Shown here in pieces: positions 24,507-37,183 of a DNA stretch of 64,000 nt. Source of the DNA: Pogostemon cablin (taxonomy: Eukaryota; Streptophyta; Magnoliopsida; Lamiales; Lamiaceae); assembly GCA_023678885.1 (NCBI GenBank), contig CM043001.1, positions 27,595,867 to 27,659,866 on the forward strand. Direction: 5' to 3'. The position numbers and the translations under genes were made by a program. The stretch's first letter is position 1. Each line of letters begins with the position of its first letter. The notes under the pieces were generated by a model that had not been told where the DNA came from, searched no databases, and saw only the letters and a list, made by a program, of their open reading frames with translations.

Positions 24507-24738
24507 AGGTGCAATTACGAGAGAGGATTGAAGTCCATCACACGTGGAACAACTTCAATCAACCACACCTTATACAAATAAAATTTTCCACTATTGAAAT
24601 TTACGTGTATTTCAAGTGTTGTGCAATCAATAAGTTTTAAATTTCTTCTAACAATTTTGTTTTTTTTTTCTATTTCCCAAAGTTGGGAAAATTCTCCATA
24701 CACGCGCTAATTAGCGTGAAACTTGAGCACCTAATTTT

Positions 24739-25190
24739 GGAGTTGCTATCCTTGACGACAATGATTCTTGAAAACATGGTTTCTCAAAATCTTTTGCTGG
24801 GACATAAATCCTGAAATTGCTGAATTTTTGGCACTCCGTGAAGCACTCCGTATGGCCACTTTTCTCTACATGACGAACTTTTCTATTATTGGGGATGCTC
24901 GCACAGTTATTCTCTATGCTTTGGGCGAGTCAGACTGTCCAGCTCATGCTCTCCCTATTTTTGAAGATATTCAGGATCTACTTCTCTCTATGGACTCTGT
25001 TAGATTTTGTTGGGTAGGTCGTGCATTTAATTTGATGGCCCATGAACTTGCTTTTCACGCAAAAAACTTTGTCTCGGATGAAATTACGTAGAATTCTCAG
25101 CCGAATTTCATTATGTCAGCCGAATTTCATTATGTCAAACAGTGCTGGCTGTTTCCGGCCCCTTTAAATGAATATACTTTATTTTTAAAA
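24739..25190 (+). pseudogene. LINE relic: RNase H-like tail of a non-LTR retroelement
   Basis: The frame 24768-25091 encodes an RVT_3-type RNase H domain fragment: NPEIAEFLALREALRMATFL, FSIIGDARTVILYAL, and a closing VRFCWVGRAFNLMAHELAF. The start of the domain (GVAILDDNDS, stop, KHGFSKSFAG) is visible in another frame from 24739, so at least one stop and one frameshift separate it. It is followed by a 20-bp tandem repeat (cagccgaatttcattatgt, 25099-25138) and a 3' tail. No reverse transcriptase remains. Confidence 0.75.
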
Positions 25191-25369
25191 AAAATTCAGT
25201 GTTTTCTCCATTTTTTTTGTTTTTTAAAGTTTTTTTATTTTACTTCATTTTAATGTTATTGCAGTTTGCATGTTTTAGATGGACGGATGTTAAAAAAAAT
25301 AATAAAAATATGGGTGACACCGTTTCATAAAATGACTTTTGTGAGATATATCAAAAGTGATAATTTATA

Positions 25370-25609
25370 CTCCCTCCGGCCACTTAAAAGGTAACCGTTT
25401 GCTGTTTGCACGTAGACAATTCTAAGGTCTTTATTTGTTTTTTGCACGTGGATTAAAGAGTATTATTATTATAGGTAAATTGTGTAGTTGTATTAGAGAG
25501 AAGTGGTGGGTCATATTGTGTACTTTCTTTACTAAATAGAGAAAATTGATACCTTTGAAGCGGACGCCAGGAATAGTAAAATGGATACCTTGTAAGTGGC
25601 CGGAGGTAG
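25370..25609. mobile_element. Stowaway-like MITE, 'ccggccactta' variant
   Basis: Ends CTCCCTCCGGCCACTTA and taagtggccggaggtag are inverted repeats flanked by TA on both sides. Internal words 'tttgcacgtggattaaagag' and 'tattattattataggt' relate it to the other Stowaway-like copies. Confidence 0.85.
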
Positions 25610-27315
25610 TATAATAAAAAGTATCCGATAGATAAAAAGTGATAACTGTGCTGTAAACCATGATTTCATGAACTATTTATGATATAAATAAAAAGTAATA
25701 ATATTTTAAAAGAAAAATAATAACATCTTTAATAAAATTAATAACTAATTACGAAAGCATAAATAGTCTCGCCAGAAACGATCTCCACAAGACTATAAAA
25801 AGAAGAAGATTTTTTTTAGAATATAATTAATTTTTGTTATACATATTTTATGTTTCTTACATAAAAATTTTAACACTAAAACATAAATATATATTTAAAA
25901 TGTCATTATTTATTTTTTTTATATTTGAAATAGTAATTAATTAAAAAAGTTAGAAAAAAATTATACTACTTTAAGGTTTAATTAATTATTACTAACTCTT
26001 AATTAATCAGAGAGATACTATTTTTTCAGGAGGTAATTTATCATAGATAAGAGTTAATATTATTTTTTATGCAAAAGAATAATTGCTTGTTATATAAGGT
26101 TTAGGGTTTAAGATTAAATTAAGTTTTTTATTTTTGTTTTTTAAGAATACACGTGAAATTGAGTGTATTTATGATAATCACTTTTAAAAACAATAGTAAA
26201 TTAGATAAGATTTTGTTTTACATAATTTATCAATTCTAGTCATAATTATTTTTTGATAATTTGGTGCACAAATATTAACTAGTTGAATTAATCAACCACA
26301 AATAATGATTTGATGTTCCATTATTGGATAATCAAATTGCAATTAATGATTTTTGGATTGATACTGAAAATGTTGGTTAAATAAGTAAGACAATCATTTG
26401 GCACGAGCTTACATATAAGACTTTGGACAGATAATGACATAATAGTAACTGTATCACATTGACCACAGGTAATGAAATATAATTTCATCCTCAAATAAAT
26501 TAGTAACACATGCATGTTGGAGGCAAAAATAAAAAATAAAAAATTATAGATTAATAATTATGGGCAATAAATACATATTTCAGTACTTTGTGCAATTTAT
26601 TCGATAAAAAATACCCACGCTTTATTCTATTTTTATTTTTGAAAATAAAGGTGCCCCTCTTAAAGAGTATATAATGAAAACAAGCTAAGGAAAAAAAATG
26701 TATTAAGCTAATTGTGAATTATTTTTATTATTTTTTTATACACGTTATTCGATATCTATAGACTGACTAATTCGAAAAAAATTTAAAAAGTGTGAATAAG
26801 AAAAAAAAACACTAAAAAGTGTGAACATATGTATTGTTAAATATTTTCTTATATATAAATTAAATGTTTAATTCAGGGTCCATTAAACATTTTCGTTCAC
26901 ACTTTGAAAAAACCCTTTGAAAATGAAAATTCTTCTGAAACTCTTATTAATAAAATTTAATTTATTTTCCGCTCCACTAAAAAAAAAATCTGTCCAATAA
27001 AATAAAAAAAAATCTCAATCAGTGCTATCAGTTTCAACCTTAATTCATTACTATATTATTTCTCTTCTCCTTTCACATTAAGTATTTTTTTTGGGTCAGT
27101 TGTATTTAATTAATATCCGATACATTCCAGCAAATTACAAATTGCATTTTAATGCGTTCACTAACACATTGCTTGTAATTTTGATCATGCAATATTTATT
27201 ATTAGCAGCAGCTATTTGCATTCTAAATTGTTAGATGAACCCAATTACTATATGTATCCATTTAGATTGAAACTAAATACATCTCATGCAAAGAAAATCT
27301 TATCCTTTTAATAAA
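25610..27315. other. AT-rich intergenic DNA
   Basis: No gene, RNA gene or clear transposon end seen in this 1.7 kb. Confidence 0.55.
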
Positions 27316-28419
27316 GGGAGCCGCTATTTACACTCCCGAAATTATTAAATATACCCCAATAATATTAATTTTAAAATTTATTAAAAAATACCCTTAATAA
27401 AAATTAAAATGTTAACACACTCCTTGAAATACTCACCTCCCATCTCTCTCCCCCGCAGAACTGGGAGGAAACCATAAGCTTGCAATTAGAGAAACATATA
27501 TCATCAACGCACAAGTCTAACATCCCTCAACACTTTTAGCCTGCATTCAAACTGTTAGCAGTTTCCCTCTTGCTGAAAAAAAAATTGTTCAATTCTCAAA
27601 GATGAAATAGAAATTATAAAGGCAAGTAGGGTAAATATAAAAAAATAGTCCTGTAAGTATGACATTTTCCAACTTTAATCCTTTATTATTTGCAATTATC
27701 AATTTTGGTCTTTTTTGTCTAGTTTTAGTCCTTTTGGTCCAGTTTTTTTTTCAAAATTTAGTCTTTTTTTGTCCATTATTGGTCCTAAATGTATATACTT
27801 TTGGACCATTTTTGGACATTTTTTTAACTTAAAGGACTAAATTTGGACAAAAAGGACTAAAAATAGACAAAAATGTCCAAAATTGAGAATTGCAAATGAT
27901 AAAGGACTAAAGTTGGAAAATATCATACTTACCTGACCAATTTTGATATTTACCCAAAATAGTAGTAATAAACAGATCACCAAAATTCCAATATAATCAA
28001 ATTTATTGATGCGAAAACAGAGCTATGATTATCTTCACGCCAAAACAAATAATTTCATTCGATCCGATGAGGAACTTCTTCAGAATTGAAATACATGTTC
28101 CAATTAAGCACACCAACACAACTTATTTTCTGAAATGAATTCGTTCTCCACCAGAAACTTTGAAGTTCTAGTTCGACCTAGTTCCAACATAAATCTTTTA
28201 CTGTAGTGTAGATTAGGACAATTGAACTGATTGTGTTATAAGTTATTCTTCTAATTGCAACTTATTAGAGTTTCATCCAGGTTGCTGGGAGAGGTGAAGG
28301 TGAATGTTTTAATGGGGTAGGTTAATATTTTGATTAAGGTATTTTTGTCTTTTTAATTCGAGATATTATAAATATAAATATGGATACGTTTTGTAGATTT
28401 GGGGTGCAAATAGCCTCCC
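27316..28419. mobile_element. Degenerate transposon of the 'GGG.GCCGCTATT' class
   Basis: Left end GGGAGCCGCTATTTACACTC and right end (read inward) GGGAGGCTATTTGCACCCCA are related inverted ends. They resemble the ends of the Mutator-like element at 36287-37183. The flanking 9-mers do not match convincingly, so the insertion is old or a border is wrong. A second foldback element (27629-27955) sits inside. No coding frame. Confidence 0.5.
27629..27955. mobile_element. Foldback/MITE with long inverted repeats
   Basis: Ends gggtaaatat...agtcctgtaagtatgaca and tcatacttacctga...atatttaccc are inverted. Complementarity continues inward (ccaactttaatcctttat against ataaaggactaaagttgg), giving arms of roughly 80-100 bases. 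The interior is made of repeated 'aaaggact/agtccttt' words. No target duplication is obvious. Confidence 0.75.
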
Positions 28420-28859
28420 GTATTATAATAGTATCACACCTTCTAAGTCAATGTTCAAGTCAACAAAGCAGTTATAATATATCAGGGCTCTATATATGTG
28501 ATTAAAAGTGAATTACTAATTAATTAAGCCAGTGTTTTCTCAAACTCAAAAATATTTTACTATACTAGTATGTTTTTGTAACCAAACTAATTAAAGTGAT
28601 TAATTTTTAATATGAGATGCATGGTTCATTGAAAAACAGTAAAATATATTTAAATTTTTTTTAAGCAAAAAAGGTTATATTAAAAAGTGTGAATGACATC
28701 AACACAGTTCACAGGAATATAAATAGAAAATAAAGGAAAAATACAAGAGAAAAAAGTTTAGAGTATGAGTAACATCATTGTATTTTCGTCTTATCCTATG
28801 GTAAGAAACGTTCCTTATTTGTAATGGTTTTCTTTTAATATTTTGTAGAATCCTACCAA

Positions 28860-29640
28860 AATAGCTAGTAAAGTTTGGAATTTGCTTGAAGAGTCAGTTG
28901 AGAAAAAATTGAGAATCCAATTCCAACATGATCTCATCATATCCACTCTCCATAGCAATATCAAGTCCCCTCTATAAAGCCAAAACCTCTGCTACCTCTA
29001 TCTCATAAATATCTCGTTAGCAAAACACTAAAAAACTTCCTCTATGCAGTTCCTTGCCACCTCTGCTATTGGCGTACCATATCCACTTCTGTATGATGCA
29101 TTAACATTCAACTTTAACATTCTACCAATAGAAGGGTTCCATCCAACATATTTACTGTTTGTTTTTACCTTAATCTCATGCATCTTACAAGTTTCCATAT
29201 ATTGTTGTCAATAGGCTGTAACTTTCTGTTGTAATTCATTAAATGAGAGCTCTTTTCCTCAAAAGATACATTCGTTGCGTCCCCACCAAATAACCCAAAG
29301 AGTAATAGCAAACAAGCTTCTCTCATCTTCATTCAAGATCTTCATCAAATACTCAATCTATTCTTGCATCTGTTTTTCTGTCAAGTATTTTGCAAGGGAG
29401 AGTTTACCAGAAGCCATGAATCCGACTACAATCTTTCAATGCATGATCAACAGTTTTAATATCAGTAACAAATTCATACATATTGGGTTGATATCAACAA
29501 AGTGACTTATATAAGATTAAATAAAGTTGGCAAAATATTATGGATAACACGCCAAACAAATACAGTAATCGAAAATGTATTTAAATACTTATGTTAAAGT
29601 AGTGGAGTATATATTTTGCATCTAATAAAAAATTCAGTGG
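28860..29640 (-). pseudogene. LINE relic: zf-RVT and RNase H-like region
   Basis: Read on the minus strand, three family stretches appear in order: FVWRVIHNILPTLFNL (zf-RVT region, about 29520), then WNPSIGRMLKLNVNASYRSG (about 29130), then RGLDIAMESGYDEIMLELDSQ-like (about 28960). These are the C-terminal landmarks of plant LINE ORF2. Several stops and frameshifts separate them. Neither the reverse transcriptase core nor the endonuclease is present. Confidence 0.7.
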
Positions 29641-29913
29641 CAATATTTTTCAATGTCTTTGTGGTACTTGTCCTCCACACCTTAGGCCTTCCATAATCAT
29701 CTACCCCAAAAAGCAGGTATTTTGGTGACACGTCAGCGCCACCTCAAAAGTAAAATAACTCTACCTCCAATACACCCCTACCTCCCCAATCATCTACCAA
29801 AAAAGCAGGTATTTAGGGGGTCCACTTGAATTTATTTAATTCTCATTTATTTTATCAACTATATTTATTTAATTTTCAAAACTATATTTATTTAATTTTC
29901 AAAAGAAAATATA

Positions 29914-30140
29914 CTCCCTCCGTCCCAGGTTAAGAGGGCCATTTTACCATTTTGATCGTCCCACCCAAAGAGTCTCATTTCCTTTTTTGGACACATGGGA
30001 CCCACCCACACCCACTAATACAATTAAAACATGTGGCCCCCACACCCATTAATACAACTACCCACTACATATAAAATAATAATACTCCTTAATCCACGTG
30101 CCCAAAAGCAAATGAGACTCTTAAGTTGGGACGGAGGGAG
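29914..30140. mobile_element. Stowaway-like MITE inside the Harbinger element
   Basis: Perfect inverted ends CTCCCTCCGTCCCA and TGGGACGGAGGGAG with TA on each side. The best-preserved of the 'cacgtg..tagtgggtagttg' subfamily in this window, so probably the youngest. Confidence 0.92.
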
Positions 30141-30331
30141 TAAATAATTAAAATTTCAGATTATTGAATTTAATAAATTAAAAAAAATATGAAAAAATAA
30201 ATTATTTATTTTCTTCATTACATAAAACATAAAAACAAAAATTAAAATGACACACAAATTAAAAAATAAAAGAAAAGCTTCCAAAAGCAACAATATAAAT
30301 TTCAATCCGGCCAATCATAATGTATAGACAA

Positions 30332-31632
30332 TTATTCTCCATATTGGGCCCAAACATGTTCAACTAAGTCTTAACGAAGTTGAAGATATTTTTGCTTGTC
30401 TCTTAGTTGAACACCCCTCCTGACGTAGTCATTGAATGCTCCGGCTGATCCTTGACTTACTTGTGGAGGCGGAATGACCACATTTGGATTGTCGGACTAA
30501 TCGATCGCTGCATTTTCTTCATCTTCGATTATCATATTGTGCAATATAACACAAGTTAGCATTATGTCCTTCAAGTTATTCTTGTACCAGAATCGAGTTG
30601 GACTGCTAATCATCGTCCAACGAGCTTAAAGGACTCCAAAGGCTCATTCGACATCCTTCCTAGCTGCCTCTTGCAGTCGTTTGAAGAGCTGTCTCTTTGG
30701 ATCTTGAGGACATAGAAAGCTTTTCACAAAAGCAGCCCACTCTGGATAAATTCCATCAGTAAGATAATATCCTTAATTATATTCCCTACCATTGATTGTA
30801 AAATTAACGGATGGAGCGCGTCCTTGCAGAGTATCTATAAATAAAGGAGATTGGTTGAGCACGTTGATGTCATTATTGGATCCTGCTACTCCAAAGTAGG
30901 CGTGCCATATCCATAGATCTGTAGAGACAACCGCTTCAAGCATGATTGTTGGAGCACCATGATCACCGCGTGTGAATTGGCCTTTCCAAGCTGTCGGACA
31001 ATTCCTCCATTCCCAATGCATGCAATCAAGGCTTCCAAGCATTTCGGAAAATCCGTGTCTTTCTTCGTGTATTTGTAACAACTTTTGACAATCCAGGATA
31101 CTAGGCTTTCTCAAGTAGTATCTGCCAAATACTTCGATCACACACTGATAAAACTTAAAGAGGCAATCTATAGAAGTTGTTTCGACAACACGTAGATACT
31201 CATCCCAATGGTCGGCAGGTCCACCATATGCAAATTGGCGAATGGCTACCGTGCATTTTTTTGTAGTGGAGAGAATTCTTTTTTCCCAGTTGCGTCTACC
31301 CTCCACTGAAAATACTCATCATGGGACTCCAGTGCACCAACTATACGCAAGAATAACTCTCTCGACATACGAAAATGTCGACAAAACGTCTTCCTTCCAT
31401 ATACTGGATTTTCAGAGAAGTAGTCGAGATATAGTCTCGTATGTCCTGCCTCACGATTACGGTGCACATACGTTCTTCGTTTTCTGGTACCGCCAGCAGA
31501 AGTCCCAGCACAACCAAGTAACTCTTGTTGTTTTTTGAGCAAGGACTCTATTTCTTTCTCTATCGTGTCATCGAACATGAACTCATGAAGACTATCACTT
31601 TCGGAAGATGATGAATGTGAAGAGGAAGACAT
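30332..31632 (-). pseudogene. PIF/Harbinger DDE transposase pseudogene
   Basis: Would cut and paste the element. N-terminal frame from 31632 (MSSSSHSSSSESDSLHEF) through YFSENPVYGRKTFCRHFRMS; it shifts frame at a run of A's near 31255 (SPLQK, then CTVAIRQFAYG). Catalytic landmarks are LGSLDCMHWEW (first Asp), GVAGSNNDINVL (second Asp) and RKDVE-stop-AFGVL (Glu region). In-frame stops fall at about 30773, 30644, 30626, 30497 and 30371. At least two are explained by C-to-T change: a stop for Arg after DVE and a stop for Gln after FGVL. All three acidic positions are still readable. Confidence 0.85.
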
Positions 31633-31923
31633 GTTTGAGAGAATGAAAGAAATTGAAGTATAATCAATTACAAGACTGTGATGTTCTTAGGTAGGAGTTC
31701 TAAGCATCCGATGGCCTCCTTTAAATAGAGTAGTGTTCCACAACGGCTAGTTTTATAACGGCTAGTTTTCCAACGACTAGTTTTCAAAATGAAATAAAAA
31801 ACATTGATAAGTGTTTATACCAAACAAAGTACAATCGAATATTGAAAATGCTAAAATGAAGTACAACAATGAATATTAAAAATGTTGAAATGAAGTACAA
31901 CAACGACTAATTCTTCAAGTTTA

Positions 31924-33083
31924 TCACCCCATTTCCTTCTTGATATTCTCCACAACTTGGAGATGGACACGTAGTTGATCAGGTGTCATCTTCGAGGTAT
32001 CTTTCATGAATATCTTATAATTTTTAGATCGATTAAGGATTTTTAGCTGCTCAAGCTTTTCCTTGTTAAACTCTTCCGACTCACGACGCCTTTTCTCAAT
32101 ATCGTCGCTTTGTCCAGCGGACATTGTCACTTTTTCCTTACCCTTCCCGATACGTCTTGCTGTATTTTTCCCCATTGGGCGATGGGGTTCTGCCCTAACT
32201 TTATCTCCAGGTTTCGAGTCAGTATTTGAAGACACCACATACTCTCCCGTTGCTGAGAGTCTTGACTTTTTCGATCCGCGAACATCACAATCTGGATCAG
32301 CGAACTTCAGACTGTCTTTCAATACTTTCCATGCCTTGATTTGTACAAAATTGGAACCATACTTCTCTTTAAATTGAACCTTTGCCTTTTCTATAATATC
32401 AGCATCGCTGCAACCACTTCCCCACGCCTTCTTCTCCTGATTGTAGCAGGCGTTGAAATCCTTCACAGCTTTCTATAGTGTGTAGTAAAGCGACTTCAAA
32501 TTAGCGAAAGACCTAAATGTCATGTTATCTGAACGGACACTGTTGTGAGCATCGGTGATCCGAGTCCACATTTGCTCTGACTTTTGATCATTTTCGATGA
32601 CGGAGTCCATGCTAATATCGACCCAACAACTCGCGAGAAGAGCATTTTCATCAAAAGAGTAGGGAATTTTTTACCAGTAGGAGCCTGTGGCGGAACTTCG
32701 GTGGCCTCAAAGTCAGCAGCGAGATTTACCCTATCAAGTTCTATTGGAGAGAATTGAGACGAAAAAGATGAACGCTGAGAGTTCGGAGATGCAGTGTCTT
32801 TATCTGTATCCCGTGAACATGTGCCGATGGTTGGAAGAAATCCGTATTGAGGATGAGGAGCCATGTAAGAATTTGAATACATGAAGAATGGTGCGCCAAA
32901 TGAATTAAAAGAATTGGGTTGAGAGAAACTACTTTCTGAAAAATTTGGAAGATTAGTAGGAATATTTTGGGATAGAAAATTATTTGGAAAATTTGATGGA
33001 AGATTAGTAGGAAAATTTGACGGAAGATGACTTGGAAAATTTGGATTTTGAGGATGATAGTTGGCACGCGGACGAAAATTCAT
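31924..33083 (-). pseudogene. Harbinger ORF1 (Myb/SANT-like, NAM-associated domain) pseudogene
   Basis: Accessory DNA-binding protein of PIF/Harbinger elements, often mis-annotated as a host gene. The first frame (33083-32520) has an Asn/Pro-rich head with repeated NLPSNFP/NFPTNL, then shifts frame before the SANT-like region (WVDISMDS...). The second frame (32466-31924) gives FNACYNQEKKAWGSGCSDAD, FKEKYGSNFVQIKAWKVLKD and a Lys/Glu-rich tail KMTPDQLRVHLQVVENIKKE. One frameshift and a stop near 32475 disable it. Confidence 0.75.
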
Positions 33084-33613
33084 ACTTGGGGCATTGAATT
33101 TTCTCCGGAGTTAGAAGAATTAAACCCAAAATTCATCCATGGATCTTTATCCATTTTTTTACTAAAAATTAAAATACCTAGCAAATTTGAAGTTTTAAGA
33201 TGTAGAAGAGAAAATAATGTAGGGAAAAGAATGGAGTGTGATATATTTATAGTGATTGTAAAATTTAAAAAAAAAAAACTAACAGTCATTTTTTTTAAAA
33301 AGAAGTTCAACGGTCATATGAACGTTGAAGCATAATACAAATCTCTCTTTTTTTAATATTAATTTCTAACGGTTAAATAAGAAAAAAAGAATGAAAAAGA
33401 AAAAAATGAAAGAAAGAATACAAAATGAAAAAAACAATGAAATTTAAAAAAAAAACAAAAGAAATGGCAAAAGGAGAGGAATGGCAGGAGGGCCCACCAT
33501 ATACCCATGTAGAAGTAGTACTACCTGTGCTTTTACCTCTACCCTCCCCAACGGTATCTTCCTCACTTTAAGTAGATAACTTTGCCACCTCATCTATCTT
33601 CCTCCCGGAGGCC

Positions 33614-34500
33614 TTAATCATTTTAATTTGTTTGTTTATATCTTTTCTATAGTTTAATTCAAGTTTAATTAGTAGCCCCTCATCTTGTTGACTAAAAATG
33701 ATTTTCATATCTTTTTAAAATTTTTTTGTAATTTTTTGGGAGAGTTCTTTTTTTTTTGCGTTGCTTTTATCTTATTTGCTCAAACATATACTTTTCTTTC
33801 TACTAAGAGAAAAACACTAGGAGAAAAACACATTATGTTTATCATTCACCTACAATTAATTCCAGGTATTTACCAATAACCTTATATTTATTTTCTCTCC
33901 AATTATTTTAATTCGAATAATTAATTTTCAAAATTAAAGAAATGATAAACTAAAACGAATTATTGTCACTAATAGACTTGAGCAAACAGAATTCAATACT
34001 ATAATTATTTTTTTCTTCCACTAATTAAACAAAACTAAATTTATTAACATAAATAATTTTATAAATCTTCACTGCAAATACACTTATATTTTGTTAAATG
34101 TAAAAGGCACATACAATAATTGAATTTAAATAACATTATTGATATATAGATACAGCACTTTTTATGCAAGCATTTGTTATTCCATACTTTAATCATACTA
34201 TCCCTATAAAATGCTAGCTCCACCATTGCAAGTGGGATTTCGAGCAAGAGTTGACAACTTGAAATTAATGTTGAATTTTTTTTTTTTAAAAATAAATTAA
34301 ATTATGAAAGAAGATGATCGGGATATTGTGAACATGGTGGTCATCCCATCACATCAATTAATTTAGGGTTATTTGTCCGAAAAGTCGTAACCTTTTAGTT
34401 CGAATTAATTCAAATTTTTAGAAATTTGCAAAAATATATTCTATTTTAATGTTAAATTAGAACTCCGATCTATTGGGGAGCAATAGGCTTGCCCGATTGT
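33614..34500. other. AT-rich intergenic DNA
   Basis: Nothing recognisable seen. Confidence 0.55.
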
Positions 34501-34599
34501 TTTTTTTTATTGGCAAAAGAACAATTTATTAATGAAAAGAGCACGAGAATTACCCAAAATTACAGAAAATAGAATTATCAGTCTCATCTAAGAAGGTTG

Positions 34600-35030
34600 A
34601 ACAACTATTTAATACAAACTACATCATTAAAATTCAATCTACTGCCCACGAAATTATAAGATGAATCTTGGAGAACGCCTCCATTCTTCATAACAAATTG
34701 ATAGGCTCTCTGAATGTCTCCCAAGAATCCAACTCCAAAGACATAATTTAAGCTCTTCAAATAATTTTTCAGACTCAAATTTATCATTATGGAAGATAAT
34801 CGAATTTCTTGTTTTCCATATCAGTCACACTACGTATTCCCAAAGGCAAATCAAGAATACTTTTCATTTTCTCCCTCTAATAAGCCTACTAAAGTGAAGT
34901 AAGTTTATAGAGGGATTAAAGGATAGTATTGTGTTCACATCCAGCCACTTAATGCACTTTATCCAAAAGCAATAGGAATACTCACATTCGAAAAAGACAT
35001 GAACACTCCATGTCAAATGCGTCGTGTAAA
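34600..35030 (-). pseudogene. LINE relic: zf-RVT tail
   Basis: On the minus strand 'FECEYSYCFWIKCIKWLDVN' (about 34950) and 'IWKTRNSIIFHNDKFESEKL' followed by 'FEELKLCLWSWILGRH' (about 34820-34700) match the C-terminal zf-RVT region of plant LINE ORF2. Stops occur between and after them. The copy is short and dead. Confidence 0.65.
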
Positions 35031-36277
35031 AATAAATTTATTGGATTAATTATGAACACTCCTATATATGTAGATTATTCATTTTACTCTATTAAAGAAT
35101 ATTTTTTGCTAGGAACGATCTTCATGAAGATTATTATAACGTTAATATGATTCATGTAAAAGTTGGATATATAAAATTATTATTATATTATATATTATAT
35201 ATAATCCAGAAAGGTTGTACGTCTTTTTTTTGTTTATAAAATATGAATGGAAGATTAAATAAATAATTGAAAGCCATCTAAATTACGCCTTCTAATTTGG
35301 CATCTTGTTTCTTCGCGTGCTATTCTCTTTGACTCTAATTATAAAGATTCCTTCTATGAACATTTGAAATTATATAACACGTTACATCACGGTCAAATTA
35401 GTGACAAAATATCGTACATGACGGCTCTAATTTCGAATCTGAATTAATTAATTAGTCTAATCTAATCAATAATTTATAATGCTAATATGAATAAACTAGC
35501 TCCTCACATGATGCTCGCAGATTTTTAAAATAACGATTTATGCAGGCTGGATATATTTACCTTTCGTATTATATATATCGACTTAAATTATAAGGATGGA
35601 TTTAAGTTAGACAAGAGTTTGCTTTGGATGAAATCGTCCCACTTTTCTATTTAACTTCTGAAAAAAAAAATCTCTAATGGTATAAAGACTCACATCTCGT
35701 AATAATAACACTACGTGTTATAAGAAAAGATGTGATAATAACACTACATATTATAAGAAACGACTAGCGAAAATATATTTAAAATTCACTCTAAAGTTCC
35801 ATGACCAAGGAATGCACAATAAACTGTTTAGTACAAACTTGCTTCATGTTACTAGACTGAATATTCAAAACTTAATTAATTGTGCTCCATTTGTGTTGAA
35901 TAGTGAAAATGAAAGGTTTATAAATAGAATATATGTGTACTGTATCTTCCTGAAATTAAGAATGCTTCTCTTAGAGGGTTATTTAAATTTAAACCATAAA
36001 AAGACATAAGTTATTTATCAATTATGTGTTGCACCTTGTTTCAAATTGATTTGGAATTCGTATTCTCCAAAATGAGAGTTCATGCTTGGCGTGTTTTGAG
36101 GGAACATATTTCTAGGAAGAGCTTACTAGCTTGACGCTTTGCCTCCCAATGTGAGTGTTTGACATAGTAAAAGAGTTAAAAATTCGTGTTTGGAGTTGGA
36201 TTCGGTTAAAGGATGAGTCGATTGATCGGCATGACTTTGAAGATTGGGAGCTCTATACCCGAATAATTCTTTAGTAA
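35031..36277. other. AT-rich intergenic DNA with a possible LINE scrap
   Basis: No gene. On the plus strand 36063-36150 reads KMRVHAWRVLREHISRKSLLA-stop, which resembles the zf-RVT start of a LINE ORF2. This is too short to be sure. Confidence 0.4.
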
Positions 36278-36286
36278 TAAATATAA

Positions 36287-37183
36287 GGGGCCAGCTATTT
36301 GTACACTCGAAATTACTAAATATACCCAAAAATATTTAATAAAACATAATTGCCCTTATAAAACTTATATCTGTTCGGTTGCAACAACTGAACAATTAGA
36401 TATCTATCTTATATTTTCAGTTGCAACAACCGAACAAAACAAAGAATTCATCTATGTTATCTATTCATTGTTGCAACCGAACATAATAAAGAATTCATAT
36501 ATGGTATATGTGTTCAGTTGCAACAACCGAACAAAAGTAAGAATTCATATATGTTATCTGTTCGGTTGTAGCAATCGAACAGAATAAGATTTGTAATTTT
36601 TTTTTAAATTCATATCAATATTACTTTGTAATTTTTTTAAAAATTCATATCAACATTACTTTGTAATTTTTTTTAATTCATATCAACATTACTGGATAGA
36701 TAAAAAACAGATAAGTTTCATGGATATCAATCTTTATACAAAGATGGTGATTTTTCTTCCGGTGAAAGCAAACAAGTTTCTGTTGATTCTATCAATGGAA
36801 GTGGCATTAATAGTGAAAAGTTATAGAACCAGCAGAAATTGATTACTTTCACTGATCACAATCTTTGTTTAAAGATTGATGATGTCATGAAACTTATTTA
36901 TTTTATCTATTCAATAATGTTTATATGAATTAAAAAAATATAAATATTTGCTCTGTTCAATTTCATCAAACGAATAGATAACATATAATATGAATTCTTT
37001 GTTCAATTGTACGTTTCAACCAAACTGATAAGATAGATGACTGTTCGGTTGTTACAACCGAACATTCTTTGTTCTGTTCGGTTGTTGCAACCGAATAGAT
37101 ATAAAATTTATAAGGGTAATTATGTTTTATTAAATATTTTTGGGGTACATTTAGTAATTTTAGGGGTGTGAATAGCCGTCCCC
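36287..37183. mobile_element. Non-autonomous Mutator-like foldback element with palindromic repeat arrays
   Basis: 897-bp insertion with a perfect 9-bp target duplication TAAATATAA (36278-36286 and 37184-37192). Its long inverted ends start GGGGCCAGCTATTTGTACAC and, read inward from the right, GGGGACGGCTATTCACACCC; complementarity continues through 'cccttataaa'. Seven copies of a short palindrome, GTTCGGTTG-N3-CAACCGAAC or close variants, lie at about 36373, 36416, 36464, 36512, 36560, 37053 and 37076. In the left arm they are spaced about 48 bases apart with 'gaattcatatatgttatctg' between. A 37-bp A/T-rich unit is tandemly repeated three times at 36592-36692. No protein is encoded. Confidence 0.85.

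Larger units (their letters stand above)
29685..33613 (-). mobile_element. PIF/Harbinger DNA transposon, full length, decayed
   Basis: 3.9-kb element bounded by TTA on both sides (29682-29684 and 33614-33616), the usual 3-bp PIF/Harbinger target. Its ends are GGCCTTCC... and ...GGAGGCC. It carries both canonical genes on the minus strand, an ORF1 Myb/NAM-associated protein (31924-33083) and a DDE transposase (30332-31632), both broken. A subterminal word (aatcatctacc, then aaaaagcaggtattt) occurs twice at the left end. A Stowaway-like MITE has inserted at 29914-30140. Confidence 0.85.
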
